DNA of 6,133 bases from Candidatus Bathyarchaeota archaeon (GCA_018396565.1 JAGTQO010000084.1:1-6133); one strand, 5' to 3'. Shown: positions 1-4,475, numbered from the stretch's first letter. The notes: generated by a model not told the origin, from the letters alone. Translations and numbers: made by a program.

Positions 1-126
1 AGAAACATCATAATTTGGGACAGACGAGACTTAGTTAACAAGGTAGGAATCTTCGGTTGGCCAAGTAACTATATAACATTGGGAACCACGTTTGAATATA
101 TTCTTGATTTCTGGAGACCACCTTAA
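1..126 (+). CDS. C-terminal end of a probable site-specific DNA methyltransferase (5' part outside window)
   Basis: The frame starting at base 1 is open for 41 codons and ends in TAA at 124-126. The end reads IIIWDRRDL, then GIFGWPSNYITLGTTFEYIL, then DFWRPP. The pattern of aromatic-P-S-N-Y followed by a T-F-E-Y-I-L/V-F-x-K/R-P block is typical of motif VIII and its surroundings in N6-adenine/N4-cytosine methyltransferases (established family feature; match made by eye). It should methylate the site cut by the convergent endonuclease at 123-743 and so protect host DNA. The protein stops right after this block. That fits a motif order in which the catalytic and AdoMet motifs lie upstream; in the permuted (beta) order it would instead mean a C-terminal truncation. 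Only the last 41 residues are visible, so class and specificity cannot be stated. The context with a nuclease raises confidence. Confidence 0.6.
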   Translation, partial: RNIIIWDRRDLVNKVGIFGWPSNYITLGTTFEYILDFWRPP

Positions 127-743
127 GGTATTCTTCCGGTTCTGGCGAAGGCAGCCATGTCCTGACCGAACTGTGTGTTAGGTTTAAAACGAGTCGTTCG
201 ATATGGAATTTCCCTTAATAAATTTGGCGGAACGTAGCAGTAACCATTAGTTTTAGTACAAAGGTCTTCCAAAACTTCGACGTTCGATCCTGTAAATTCG
301 CTCAGCTGGTTAAAGAAGCCAAAAAGACTGTCGCCGTCAAAAGCAAGCCCTCGCGTAGCCCTCTCTCTAAGACTCACATTTTTCACTTCAACCCTGTGCC
401 GTGTTCTGAACGACTGAATTTGAGGATGGTAAATTATAAAGTCAGTTCTCTCCTTTCTTCTAGTAAAGTGATAGTCCTTTCTCAGACCCGCCCTCTCCAA
501 TTCCCTTTGAGCACATAGTTCAGCAAGATGGCCTGATATAGGTTGAAAGGCTTGGCTAACACGCCTTGAAACTTCCTCCATAAAATTACTGTATTCTTTA
601 CCTTTAACTACAATGGGTTCTAATAGCTTGCTTTTGACTTTATCGTGAATTTCCTTAGGTAAGTTAAGCTCAGACAGTATCTCATCTACTCGTCTCTCAT
701 AATAATCTTTTCTATAACGAATTATTAAACGAAGTTTCACCAT
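123..743 (-). CDS. Probable type II restriction endonuclease, PD-(D/E)XK fold
   Basis: A 206-residue protein with no signal peptide or membrane segment. The nuclease core is visible as R-T-D101-F-I-I-Y, then about 17 residues later R-V-E119-V-K121, which is the D...E-x-K metal-binding signature of the PD-(D/E)XK superfamily. E75 in the preceding helix (GHLAELCAQREL) may be the additional acidic residue often found before the core. After the core, AFDGDSLFGFFNQLSEF is a plausible target-recognition or structural helix. The N-terminal 60 residues are charged and helical. The size fits a small type II enzyme. The gene converges on the methyltransferase end at 1-126, overlapping it by 4 nt through TTAA, a typical restriction-modification arrangement. 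The ATG at 741-743 has no clear SD. A weak A/T-rich element (CCTAATTTT on the minus strand, 760-768) lies about 20 nt upstream and could serve a nearly leaderless transcript. The exact family is not recognised; a recombination-type PD-(D/E)XK nuclease is the main alternative. Confidence 0.65.
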   Translation of the reverse strand: MVKLRLIIRYRKDYYERRVDEILSELNLPKEIHDKVKSKLLEPIVVKGKEYSNFMEEVSRRVSQAFQPISGHLAELCAQRELERAGLRKDYHFTRRKERTDFIIYHPQIQSFRTRHRVEVKNVSLRERATRGLAFDGDSLFGFFNQLSEFTGSNVEVLEDLCTKTNGYCYVPPNLLREIPYRTTRFKPNTQFGQDMAAFARTGRIP

Positions 744-783
744 GCAACGAATTCACATCAAAATTAGGATTTCTTCTCAGCGC

Positions 784-803
784 TTCTCTCAGTATTATTC
801 AGC
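784..803. repeat. Left arm of a perfect 20-bp inverted repeat
   Basis: Bases 784-803 (TTCTCTCAGTATTATTCAGC) are exactly the reverse complement of 1033-1052; pairing stops at both flanks (783 and 804 do not match). The arm lies 41-60 bp upstream of the endonuclease ATG, in its presumed promoter area. The two arms enclose the first copy of the 223-bp duplication. I read this arm as the template for the 14-bp spacer found between the two copies. Confidence 0.85.
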
Positions 804-815
804 AGCCGGAACAGT

Positions 816-1038
816 TTGCATATTGAGGTAATTGTTCGCGTTTACTTATAACACCCTCGCTATGTTCCTTCCTTCCAAACCATCCATCAAAAAGCTTGTT
901 GGCGCCCATTGATGTCCCATCTTTTCAGCTACTTTTTGACCTGTTTCCTTCATCAGTTTCTTGTTCATGCGTTGGATCCTACGAGTAACATCCCATCTTT
1001 TCGAGCTGTATTCACCCAGCCCTGCAGGTATAGCTGAA
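816..1038. repeat. Direct repeat copy 1 (223 bp, identical to 1053-1275)
   Basis: Reading both stretches base by base, 816-1038 and 1053-1275 are identical over 223 bp, with an offset of 237 bp. The unit holds the last 63 codons plus stop of the wHTH gene, read on the minus strand, and about 30 bp beyond its stop. Complete identity implies a recent event or ongoing gene conversion. Copy 1 is the derived copy, because it is detached from the rest of the gene. An assembly artefact is possible but would not easily explain the inverted-repeat spacer. Confidence 0.93.
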
Positions 1039-1058
1039 TAATACTGAGAGAATTGCAT
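846..1058 (-). pseudogene. Detached duplicate of the wHTH gene 3' end
   Basis: A 70-codon frame whose last 63 residues (from SAIPAGLGEY to GRNIARVL) are identical to the C-terminus of the gene at 1083-1593. Its first seven residues, MQFSQYY, are encoded by the spacer and inverted-repeat arm rather than by the gene, and no SD precedes the ATG. If translated it would hold only the last part of the DNA-binding domain (VTRRIQRMNKKL, then VAEKMGHQWAPTSF) and lack the N-terminal half. A truncated competitor of the full regulator is conceivable but unsupported. It lies between the parental gene and the endonuclease gene on the same strand, so read-through could transcribe all of them. Confidence 0.6.
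1033..1052. repeat. Right arm of the 20-bp inverted repeat
   Basis: This is the exact reverse complement of 784-803. Its first 6 bp (GCTGAA, 1033-1038) are the last 6 bp of repeat copy 1 and occur also at the end of copy 2. The other 14 bp (1039-1052) form the whole spacer between the two direct copies. There are no flanking target-site duplications and no transposase inside, so these are not convincing insertion-sequence termini. Confidence 0.85.
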
Positions 1059-1275
1059 ATTGAGGTAATTGTTCGCGTTTACTTATAACACCCTCGCTAT
1101 GTTCCTTCCTTCCAAACCATCCATCAAAAAGCTTGTTGGCGCCCATTGATGTCCCATCTTTTCAGCTACTTTTTGACCTGTTTCCTTCATCAGTTTCTTG
1201 TTCATGCGTTGGATCCTACGAGTAACATCCCATCTTTTCGAGCTGTATTCACCCAGCCCTGCAGGTATAGCTGAA
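1053..1275. repeat. Direct repeat copy 2 (223 bp, the parental copy)
   Basis: Identical to 816-1038. This copy is continuous with the upstream part of the wHTH gene (through the seven-G run at 1284-1290), so it is taken as the original. Its left edge touches the 14-bp spacer 1039-1052. Its right edge is GCTGAA, the 6-bp sequence whose complement TTCAGC ends the left inverted-repeat arm. That microhomology could have guided the switch. Confidence 0.93.
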
Positions 1276-1593
1276 GGCAGTAACCCCCCCAACGCCATTC
1301 TGCATCAGGCACGTGATGATTTCGACGTTTACCTCGTCTTCGCATGCAACTTTCTGGATATAGCTTGGCTCAAAACTAATCCACTCACGCAGCCCAGCCA
1401 TCAAAGTCCTCGTTCTAACATCAACTTCGCCTATTTGCCGCTCCAAACACTTCAACAACTCAATAATATGTTTTAAACGTCCAACCTTCTCAGCCCTACT
1501 CCTACGCCTAACAAAACCCTTCTGTGCAGCCTTCCCAGAATTATCATGTACAATCTGCACGTTTCCTTCTCTTAAACCATGGACACAGCGCAC
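1083..1593 (-). pseudogene. Archaeal winged-helix regulator-like gene split by a frameshift at a G7 run
   Basis: The 5' part (GTG start at 1591-1593, 114 codons, stop at 1249) and the 3' part (stop at 1083) overlap in different frames. Removing one base from the seven-G run (C7 on the plus strand, 1284-1290) joins them into a 169-residue protein reading CLMQNGVGG-LLPSAIPAGL. The joined protein has a basic N-terminus, a helical stretch (KVGRLKHIIELLKCLERQIG, about 36-55), an E-D-E-V-N-V-E-I entry to the domain, and a C-terminal wHTH-like segment with V-T-R-R-I-x-R-M-N-K as probable recognition helix and GHQWAPTSF as wing. The type resembles archaeal wHTH proteins of unknown target. A GAGAGG stretch lies 6 nt before the GTG. 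The alternatives are a sequencing indel in the homopolymer, a true pseudogene, or slippage-controlled expression. Its 3' end is duplicated at 816-1038. Confidence 0.6.
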
Positions 1594-1665
1594 ATTTCGC
1601 CTCTCAAATCACCCCCATAATCAACACACAAACACCCACTCATAACGGCTAGATTCAAGCTTCTT

Positions 1666-1758
1666 TCAACCAGAAAAGGCAAAAATCAGCCCCCCACAGA
1701 CGCCACCTAAAACATAGCCTATCCTGTGCACCAACATACTTCCAAAAAGCACCCCCAC
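1666..1758 (-). CDS. Possible 30-aa single-span membrane peptide
   Basis: On the minus strand, a GTG at 1756-1758 overlaps the stop of the upstream wHTH gene as TAGTG and opens a 30-codon frame ending in TGA at 1666-1668. The product (MGVLFGSMLV, then HRIGYVLGGV, then CGGLIFAFSG) is almost wholly hydrophobic, rich in glycine, with one His-Arg pair, and could form one membrane span. AGGAGG lies 3 nt before this GTG and 9 nt before the next in-frame GTG, so the second may be the real start. Placement between two regulator genes suggests co-transcription. No family is recognised, and a chance frame of this length is quite possible. Confidence 0.35.
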   Translation of the reverse strand: MGVLFGSMLVHRIGYVLGGVCGGLIFAFSG

Positions 1759-2081
1759 TAGCCTCCTATCACGCTTCGCTTCAACCTATCCACAGTCTCG
1801 TCAATGGCTCCGTCAGGCGCGTTAGGACGAATCTTCCGAATATTCTCAGCAACCCGATACGGAAAACGGGTCCTAAACGCCTTTCTTCCCTTCTTGCTGG
1901 CTTCCCACAACAAACCCTTAGCTTCCAACATCTTCATGTACGTCGCATTCGTGCTCTGCGTGGAACCAGTCTGAACCTCCTCGGGTAGAAAAGTCACCTC
2001 AGAGTCCATACGCAAGCAAGCCTTCAAAACAGCGCTTCCCTCTTGGGGAGGGGGCCCCAGTCTGAGGAGAGGTATAAGCAT
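1758..2081 (-). CDS. Small winged-helix DNA-binding protein, N-terminus possibly truncated
   Basis: A 107-residue protein with a wHTH-like core at about 17-75: AVLKACLRMDSE, a helix around LPEEVQTGSTQ, a probable recognition helix TNATYMKMLEAKGLL, and a basic wing WEASKKGRKAFRTRFPY. The order 'small helix, S/T-rich turn, LEAKGLL, basic hairpin' is shared by MarR/ArsR-like and many archaeal single-domain regulators (family inference by eye). The C-terminus is a short charged helix. It probably binds DNA as a dimer; its target is unknown. The ATG at 2079-2081 has no SD, and its first 14 codons (GPPPQEG region) fall in a G/C-rich stretch that also lies in the opposing integrase-like frame. The true N-terminus may therefore have been lost at that junction. 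The stop overlaps the start of a possible membrane peptide at 1666-1758. Confidence 0.55.
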   Translation of the reverse strand: MLIPLLRLGPPPQEGSAVLKACLRMDSEVTFLPEEVQTGSTQSTNATYMKMLEAKGLLWEASKKGRKAFRTRFPYRVAENIRKIRPNAPDGAIDETVDRLKRSVIGG

Positions 2082-2379
2082 GTGGATGTGCTTAAGCGAT
2101 ACTTGAAATCTTTGGCATCTGGGTTCTCAGATAAAAAGAACAGGTGGTTCGCTGTCAGGAGCTTCTACGAGTATCGTAGGCTTACATTTCTTCGCTACTC
2201 TCTTCTTCTAATTATTCCCATCTGTCGTAATCTTCTGGCATTTGGTTTACCTCCTATATTACTTATGCAACCACAAGAATTAAGTGATAGGACTCTGAAC
2301 CCTAGAAGGAGTCTTCGCTCAGAAATCCCTGTGGAGACTACTCATGATGCATATTCTTTATTAGATGGATATGGTGTAA

Positions 2380-2416
2380 GGGTGGGTCCAAGCGGGTGGG
2401 CCCCCCCGTTCCGCTT
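2380..2416 (+). other. G/C-rich structured stretch in the queT leader
   Basis: A near-direct repeat GGGTGGGTCC (2380-2389) / GGGTGGGCCC (2394-2403) is followed by C7 (2401-2407). AAGCGG (2390-2395) can pair with CCGCTT (2411-2416), with additional G-C pairing inside. The stem ends 10 nt before the queT SD. It could be a cis-regulatory leader hairpin. It does not match a preQ1 riboswitch that I know, and it may simply be part of a recombination scar. Confidence 0.25.
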
Positions 2417-2426
2417 TAGAAACCCC

Positions 2427-2432
2427 GGGAGG
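2427..2432 (+). promoter_or_regulatory. Strong SD for queT (GGGAGG)
   Basis: GGGAGG sits 7 nt before the GTG at 2440-2442. It fixes this unusual start and argues that the upstream frame is not what drives queT translation. Confidence 0.7.
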
Positions 2433-2439
2433 AAGAAAA

Positions 2440-2913
2440 GTGCAGGACACTAAGGCGAGGGATGTTTCTGTATGTGTGGTCTGCTGTGGTATGTACGCGG
2501 CCTTAGTAAATATCTTTGCACCTATAAGTTTTCAACAGATCCAAATACGCGTCGCTAATTCCCTGATCGGTCTAGTGCCCCTTTTCGGGTGGCCTGCGGT
2601 TTACGGTCTGGCTCTAGGCGTCCTTCTCGGTAACATGGTAAGCCCCCTTGGCCCAATAGATTTACTGAGCGCCTTACCATCGTTTCTTGGCCTTCTGATA
2701 GTATATAGGCTGAGATTGGTGAGTGTTCTCCTAGGACTCCAATCTTACAGTACAATCGTATCTATTTGGGTGGCGTTCATGTTGAACTATATATTCCAGC
2801 TTCCGTACCTCCTAACTTTTGCATATGTCCTGGTAGGTGTGAGTGCAGCTACCACAGGTTTAGGATACGCTCTATACAAATCTCTCTCAAAATTGAGATT
2901 GCCACTTCCCTAA
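2440..2913 (+). CDS. queT: QueT-family transporter for a queuosine/archaeosine precursor
   Basis: A 157-residue integral membrane protein with about five hydrophobic segments (roughly 10-30, 40-62, 76-98, 103-120, 122-146). The family signature is clear: API-SFQQIQIRV (27-38), then GLVPLFGWPAVYGLALGVLL (44-63), GNMVSPLGPIDLL and a second P-S-F-L-G turn. This matches the QueT membrane family, thought to import deazapurine precursors (preQ0, preQ1 or queuine), in bacteria as an ECF S component. In the bacterial signature Q-x-R-x-x-E-x-L the Glu is replaced here by Asn40 (RVANSL). The GTG start is set by the SD at 2427-2432. queC begins 12 nt downstream, so the two are almost certainly co-transcribed. 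In an archaeon the imported or shared product would be preQ0 for tRNA archaeosine. No ECF energising subunits are in view. Confidence 0.85.
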   Translation: MQDTKARDVSVCVVCCGMYAALVNIFAPISFQQIQIRVANSLIGLVPLFGWPAVYGLALGVLLGNMVSPLGPIDLLSALPSFLGLLIVYRLRLVSVLLGLQSYSTIVSIWVAFMLNYIFQLPYLLTFAYVLVGVSAATTGLGYALYKSLSKLRLPLP

Positions 2914-2925
2914 AGGGATAGTCCT

Positions 2926-3567
2926 ATGAAAGTTGTAGTTATCCTCTCAGGTGGAGTCGACAGTTCAACAGTCGCATACTACGCTAGATCCAAAGCCTAT
3001 GACGTGCATGCGATCACATTTGACTATGGTCAGATAGCTTCTAAAGAAGTTCACCATGCAATGATGATCGCTGACAGGCTAGGCATAAATCATAAGGTCA
3101 TCAACATGTCGTCTCTGAGGTCTCTCCTCGAAAATAATGCACTGATGAATGATAGTATTCCGATGCCTTCAGAATTCAGCCCGTCCATAATTGTCCCCTT
3201 CAGAAACGCCATATTCCTGTCCATCGCAGTAGCTTATGCTGTGTCGATAAGAGCAAGCAAAGTTATGTATGGTGCACACGGGTCTGACTCTTCTTACTAT
3301 CCAGATTGTAGGAAAGAGTTCTATGATGCTTTCCAAAAAGCAGCGAGGCTAGGTACAGAGACCCAGATAGAGATAGACGCCCCATTTCACAGTATGAAGA
3401 AGCCAGAGATACTCATACTGGGATCTAAACTCGGTGTTCCATATGAGATTACATGGAGCTGCTATTTAAACAAGAATAATCATTGCGGAGTATGTGAATC
3501 ATGCATCAATAGGAAGAAAGCGTTCATAGAAGCCGAACTCTACGACCCCACTCAATATGAAAGATGA
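2926..3567 (+). CDS. queC: 7-cyano-7-deazaguanine (preQ0) synthase QueC
   Basis: A 213-residue cytosolic enzyme that converts 7-carboxy-7-deazaguanine, ammonia and ATP into preQ0, the base inserted into archaeal tRNA on the way to archaeosine. All hallmark motifs are present: the PP-loop LSGGVDSS (7-14), FDYGQ (32-36), VPFRN (90-94), G-A-H-G-S-D then YYPDCRKEFYDAF (116-136), and the zinc site formed by C179 (TWSC) with C187, C190 and C193 (HCGVCESC). Length is normal for the family. The ATG has only a weak purine stretch (AAAGGGAT) before it, consistent with coupling to queT 12 nt upstream. Partners QueE/QueD, FolE and arcTGT are not in the window. It appears intact and functional. It converges on a dead toxin gene at 3586. 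Confidence 0.96.
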   Translation: MKVVVILSGGVDSSTVAYYARSKAYDVHAITFDYGQIASKEVHHAMMIADRLGINHKVINMSSLRSLLENNALMNDSIPMPSEFSPSIIVPFRNAIFLSIAVAYAVSIRASKVMYGAHGSDSSYYPDCRKEFYDAFQKAARLGTETQIEIDAPFHSMKKPEILILGSKLGVPYEITWSCYLNKNNHCGVCESCINRKKAFIEAELYDPTQYER

Positions 3568-3585
3568 ATAATCAATATTCATAAT

Positions 3586-3930
3586 TCATATCAGAATAGT
3601 GAAAAACCTCTTGTCAATACTGGAGTCGTAAGGTTCAGGCCATAGTGGAACATGTTTGATCCTTAATTTAAAGGCTTCACGGTGGTATTAAGGCTTCAAC
3701 GCGTATGTACTTATCTCCCTGTAAAAGTTCACTTGGGGCATCGTAGGAAGCTGAAAGGTCCTCTACAAGAATTTCTCCAGACTATAAGGGTAAATCAAGC
3801 CCAATAAGGGAGCAAGAGAAATTTTCACTTTCCCAGGGAAGCTGTCAACATGCCTTAAGGCGTCGGGATGATGCCTATCCCCTTGTGATATCAGAGCTAA
3901 CAGGACGTCCGTTTCTATGAGTATTTGCAG
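3586..3930 (-). pseudogene. Decayed PIN-domain toxin (VapC-like)
   Basis: Three consecutive minus-strand frames carry one PIN-like protein. From a CTG at 3930: LQILIETDVLLALISQGDRH and then HPDALRHVDSFPGKVKIS, ending in TAG at 3763. From 3778 in a second frame: GEILVEDLSASYDAPSELL to VEALIPP, ending at 3677. From 3684 in a third frame: HREAFKLRIKH to SSIDKRF, ending at 3586. The order follows archaeal PIN toxins: T-D-V-L-L-A-L with the first catalytic Asp, a GE-I-x-V-E-D helix, then H-x-x-A-F-x-L-R. The middle catalytic Glu (usually A-L-I-E-L) reads G-L-I-Y-P, and the F-D-S-x-H-A block is missing. The start position is CTG although a good SD (3937-3942) stands 6 nt before it. An intact protein would be an RNase blocked by the AbrB-type antitoxin encoded just upstream. 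Two frameshifts plus lost active-site residues make it non-functional. Confidence 0.7.
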
Positions 3931-3932
3931 CT

Positions 3933-4174
3933 CTAAACCTCCATTCGAAGTTCATTCTCAGCTATCCTGCGCAGTCTACGAATTCCCTCCTCCACATCAT
4001 TAGTGCACTTAACAACGAGCTTTTCAAGTCGCCTTAAAGGATCTTCCACGGATTTCAGCACTATTTCCCCCTTTCAATAACACTCTTAAATGAATTCCTT
4101 ATGTTAAGCTGTTTCCTAATGCTTGAGGGGATGATTCTTCCTTTCTCGTCAACCTTCACTATCAGATTAACCAT
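3933..4174 (-). pseudogene. AbrB/SpoVT-type antitoxin broken by one frameshift
   Basis: The N-terminal frame (ATG at 4172-4174, 37 codons, TAG at 4061-4063) reads MVNLIVKVDEKGRIIPSSIR, then KQLNIRNSF and SVIERGK: the swapped-hairpin AbrB DNA-binding domain, with its conserved V-D-x-K-G-R-I-x-x-P-x-x-I-R. The C-terminal frame (from GTG 4059-4061 to TAG 3933-3935, 42 codons) reads VLKSVEDPLRRLEKLVV to VEEGIRRLRRIAENEL: the helical toxin-binding tail typical of archaeal PIN partners. Adding one base after GGGAAA joins them as ERGK-I-VLKSV, giving a protein of about 80 residues, the normal length. At the break the stop and a GTG overlap (TAGTG), so re-initiation of a split antitoxin is an alternative. 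The broken toxin directly downstream makes decay more likely. The antitoxin's last codons contain the toxin's SD. Confidence 0.75.
3937..3942 (-). promoter_or_regulatory. SD (GGAGGT) of the decayed PIN toxin, inside the antitoxin's last codons
   Basis: On the minus strand GGAGGT is formed by the final ATG-GAG-GTT codons of the antitoxin and lies 6 nt before CTG 3928-3930, where the toxin homology begins. It marks the original toxin start, which probably was ATG, GTG or TTG before mutation. Confidence 0.55.
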
Positions 4175-4375
4175 CTAATTTACGTACCCTGGGGTAATTC
4201 TCACATCCCCAGCCTTTTCCTGTAAGGTGAATCTTGCAAAGAGCGCTGCGGCAGTGGCACTGAGAATAAGCTCCATAATGACCGATACAATTGCACGGGG
4301 ACTTTGTCGGATGTTCAGATAGATTTCGCCATCAAGAATTATTATAAGGGCAAGCGCAGCCGAGTTTGGAGCCAT
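4175..4375 (-). CDS. Small hydrophobic hypothetical protein
   Basis: A 66-residue frame with two hydrophobic stretches, SAALALIIIL (5-14) and, stronger, AIVSVIMELILSATAAALFA (28-47), ending in a short polar tail (LQEKAGDVRITPGYVN). It could be a one- or two-span membrane protein. The A-I-V-S-V-I run after R27 faintly recalls archaeal pilin N-termini, but no prepilin cleavage site is evident. Its TAG (4175-4177) directly abuts the ATG of the broken antitoxin, so both could be one transcript. GGAG stands only 2 nt before the ATG, inside a hairpin (4366-4383), too close for an ideal SD. I do not recognise a family, and it may be a remnant or a chance frame. Confidence 0.3.
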   Translation of the reverse strand: MAPNSAALALIIILDGEIYLNIRQSPRAIVSVIMELILSATAAALFARFTLQEKAGDVRITPGYVN

Positions 4376-4383
4376 AGCTCCAA
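4366..4383. other. Perfect 7-bp hairpin (TTGGAGC / GCTCCAA) with CATA loop
   Basis: TTGGAGC (4366-4372) pairs with GCTCCAA (4377-4383) across a 4-nt loop. On the minus strand the loop carries the ATG of the small ORF 4175-4375. It lies about 50 bp upstream of the Nramp-like TATA box. It could be an operator or a start-sequestering hairpin; chance cannot be excluded. Confidence 0.3.
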
Positions 4384-4434
4384 TGCTGTGATTCTTTAAC
4401 GGATGTAGAAAATTGAGGAATTACATAAAAAGCG

Positions 4435-4444
4435 TTATATATTA
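4435..4444 (+). promoter_or_regulatory. TATA box of the Nramp-like operon
   Basis: TTATATATTA is preceded by an A-rich BRE-like AAAAAGCG (4427-4434) in a strongly A/T-rich stretch. An archaeal start of transcription would be expected about 26 bp downstream, near 4465, giving a leader of about 25 nt that still holds the SD at 4476-4483. Confidence 0.6.
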
Positions 4445-4475
4445 ATCATCTAATATTATTTTATCCAAAAATAAC

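Larger units (their letters stand above)
2043..2453 (+). pseudogene. Fragment resembling the N-terminal domain of a tyrosine integrase
   Basis: A 136-codon frame with a TTG at 2043-2045. Residues 8-48 (SEERYKHVDVLKRYLKSLAS, then GFSDKKNRWFAVRSFYEYRR) resemble the SAM-like core-binding domain of archaeal XerA/phage-type integrases, where a helix ending in YLKSL is followed by G-x-S, K-x-x-R and an A-x-R-S-F-Y motif. The rest (from about base 2190) shows nothing I recognise, and the catalytic R...H-x-x-R...Y domain is absent. No SD precedes the TTG. The frame stays open into the start of queT, overlapping it by 14 nt, but the tail (WAPPFRFRNPGRKK) reads like untranslated G/C-rich leader DNA. 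I take it as a remnant of an integrated element, with the homology limited to about 2062-2190. An unrelated small protein is the alternative. Confidence 0.4.

Noticed and set aside
784..1052. Small insertion element or MITE with 20-bp terminal inverted repeats
   Set aside because: No target-site duplication flanks the arms, the interior is a copy of the neighbouring regulator gene, and one arm partly lies inside the direct repeat. Template switching explains more.
816..1275. CRISPR or satellite-type array
   Set aside because: There are only two copies, 223 bp each, carrying coding sequence, with a 14-bp spacer.
1314..1320. C-box-like GTGATGA suggesting a C/D guide RNA
   Set aside because: No matching C', D' or D boxes at the right spacing, and the site lies in the coding frame of the wHTH gene.
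1198..1476. Plus-strand 92-codon frame
   Set aside because: It is antisense to the wHTH gene, crosses the repeat boundary, and has no SD or recognisable domain.
2380..2420. tRNA remnant as integrase attachment site
   Set aside because: No T-loop consensus, anticodon arm or acceptor pairing is visible; only G/C-rich runs.
2555..2755. Minus-strand frame inside queT
   Set aside because: Shadow of the queT coding sequence.
3568..3600. Terminator between queC and the toxin remnant
   Set aside because: The stretch is A/T-rich but lacks a clear T-run or a stable hairpin on either strand.
3852..3861. 10-bp palindrome GCCTTAAGGC as an operator
   Set aside because: It falls inside the PIN-like coding remnant (codons for D-A-L-R-H) and has no second copy in a promoter position.
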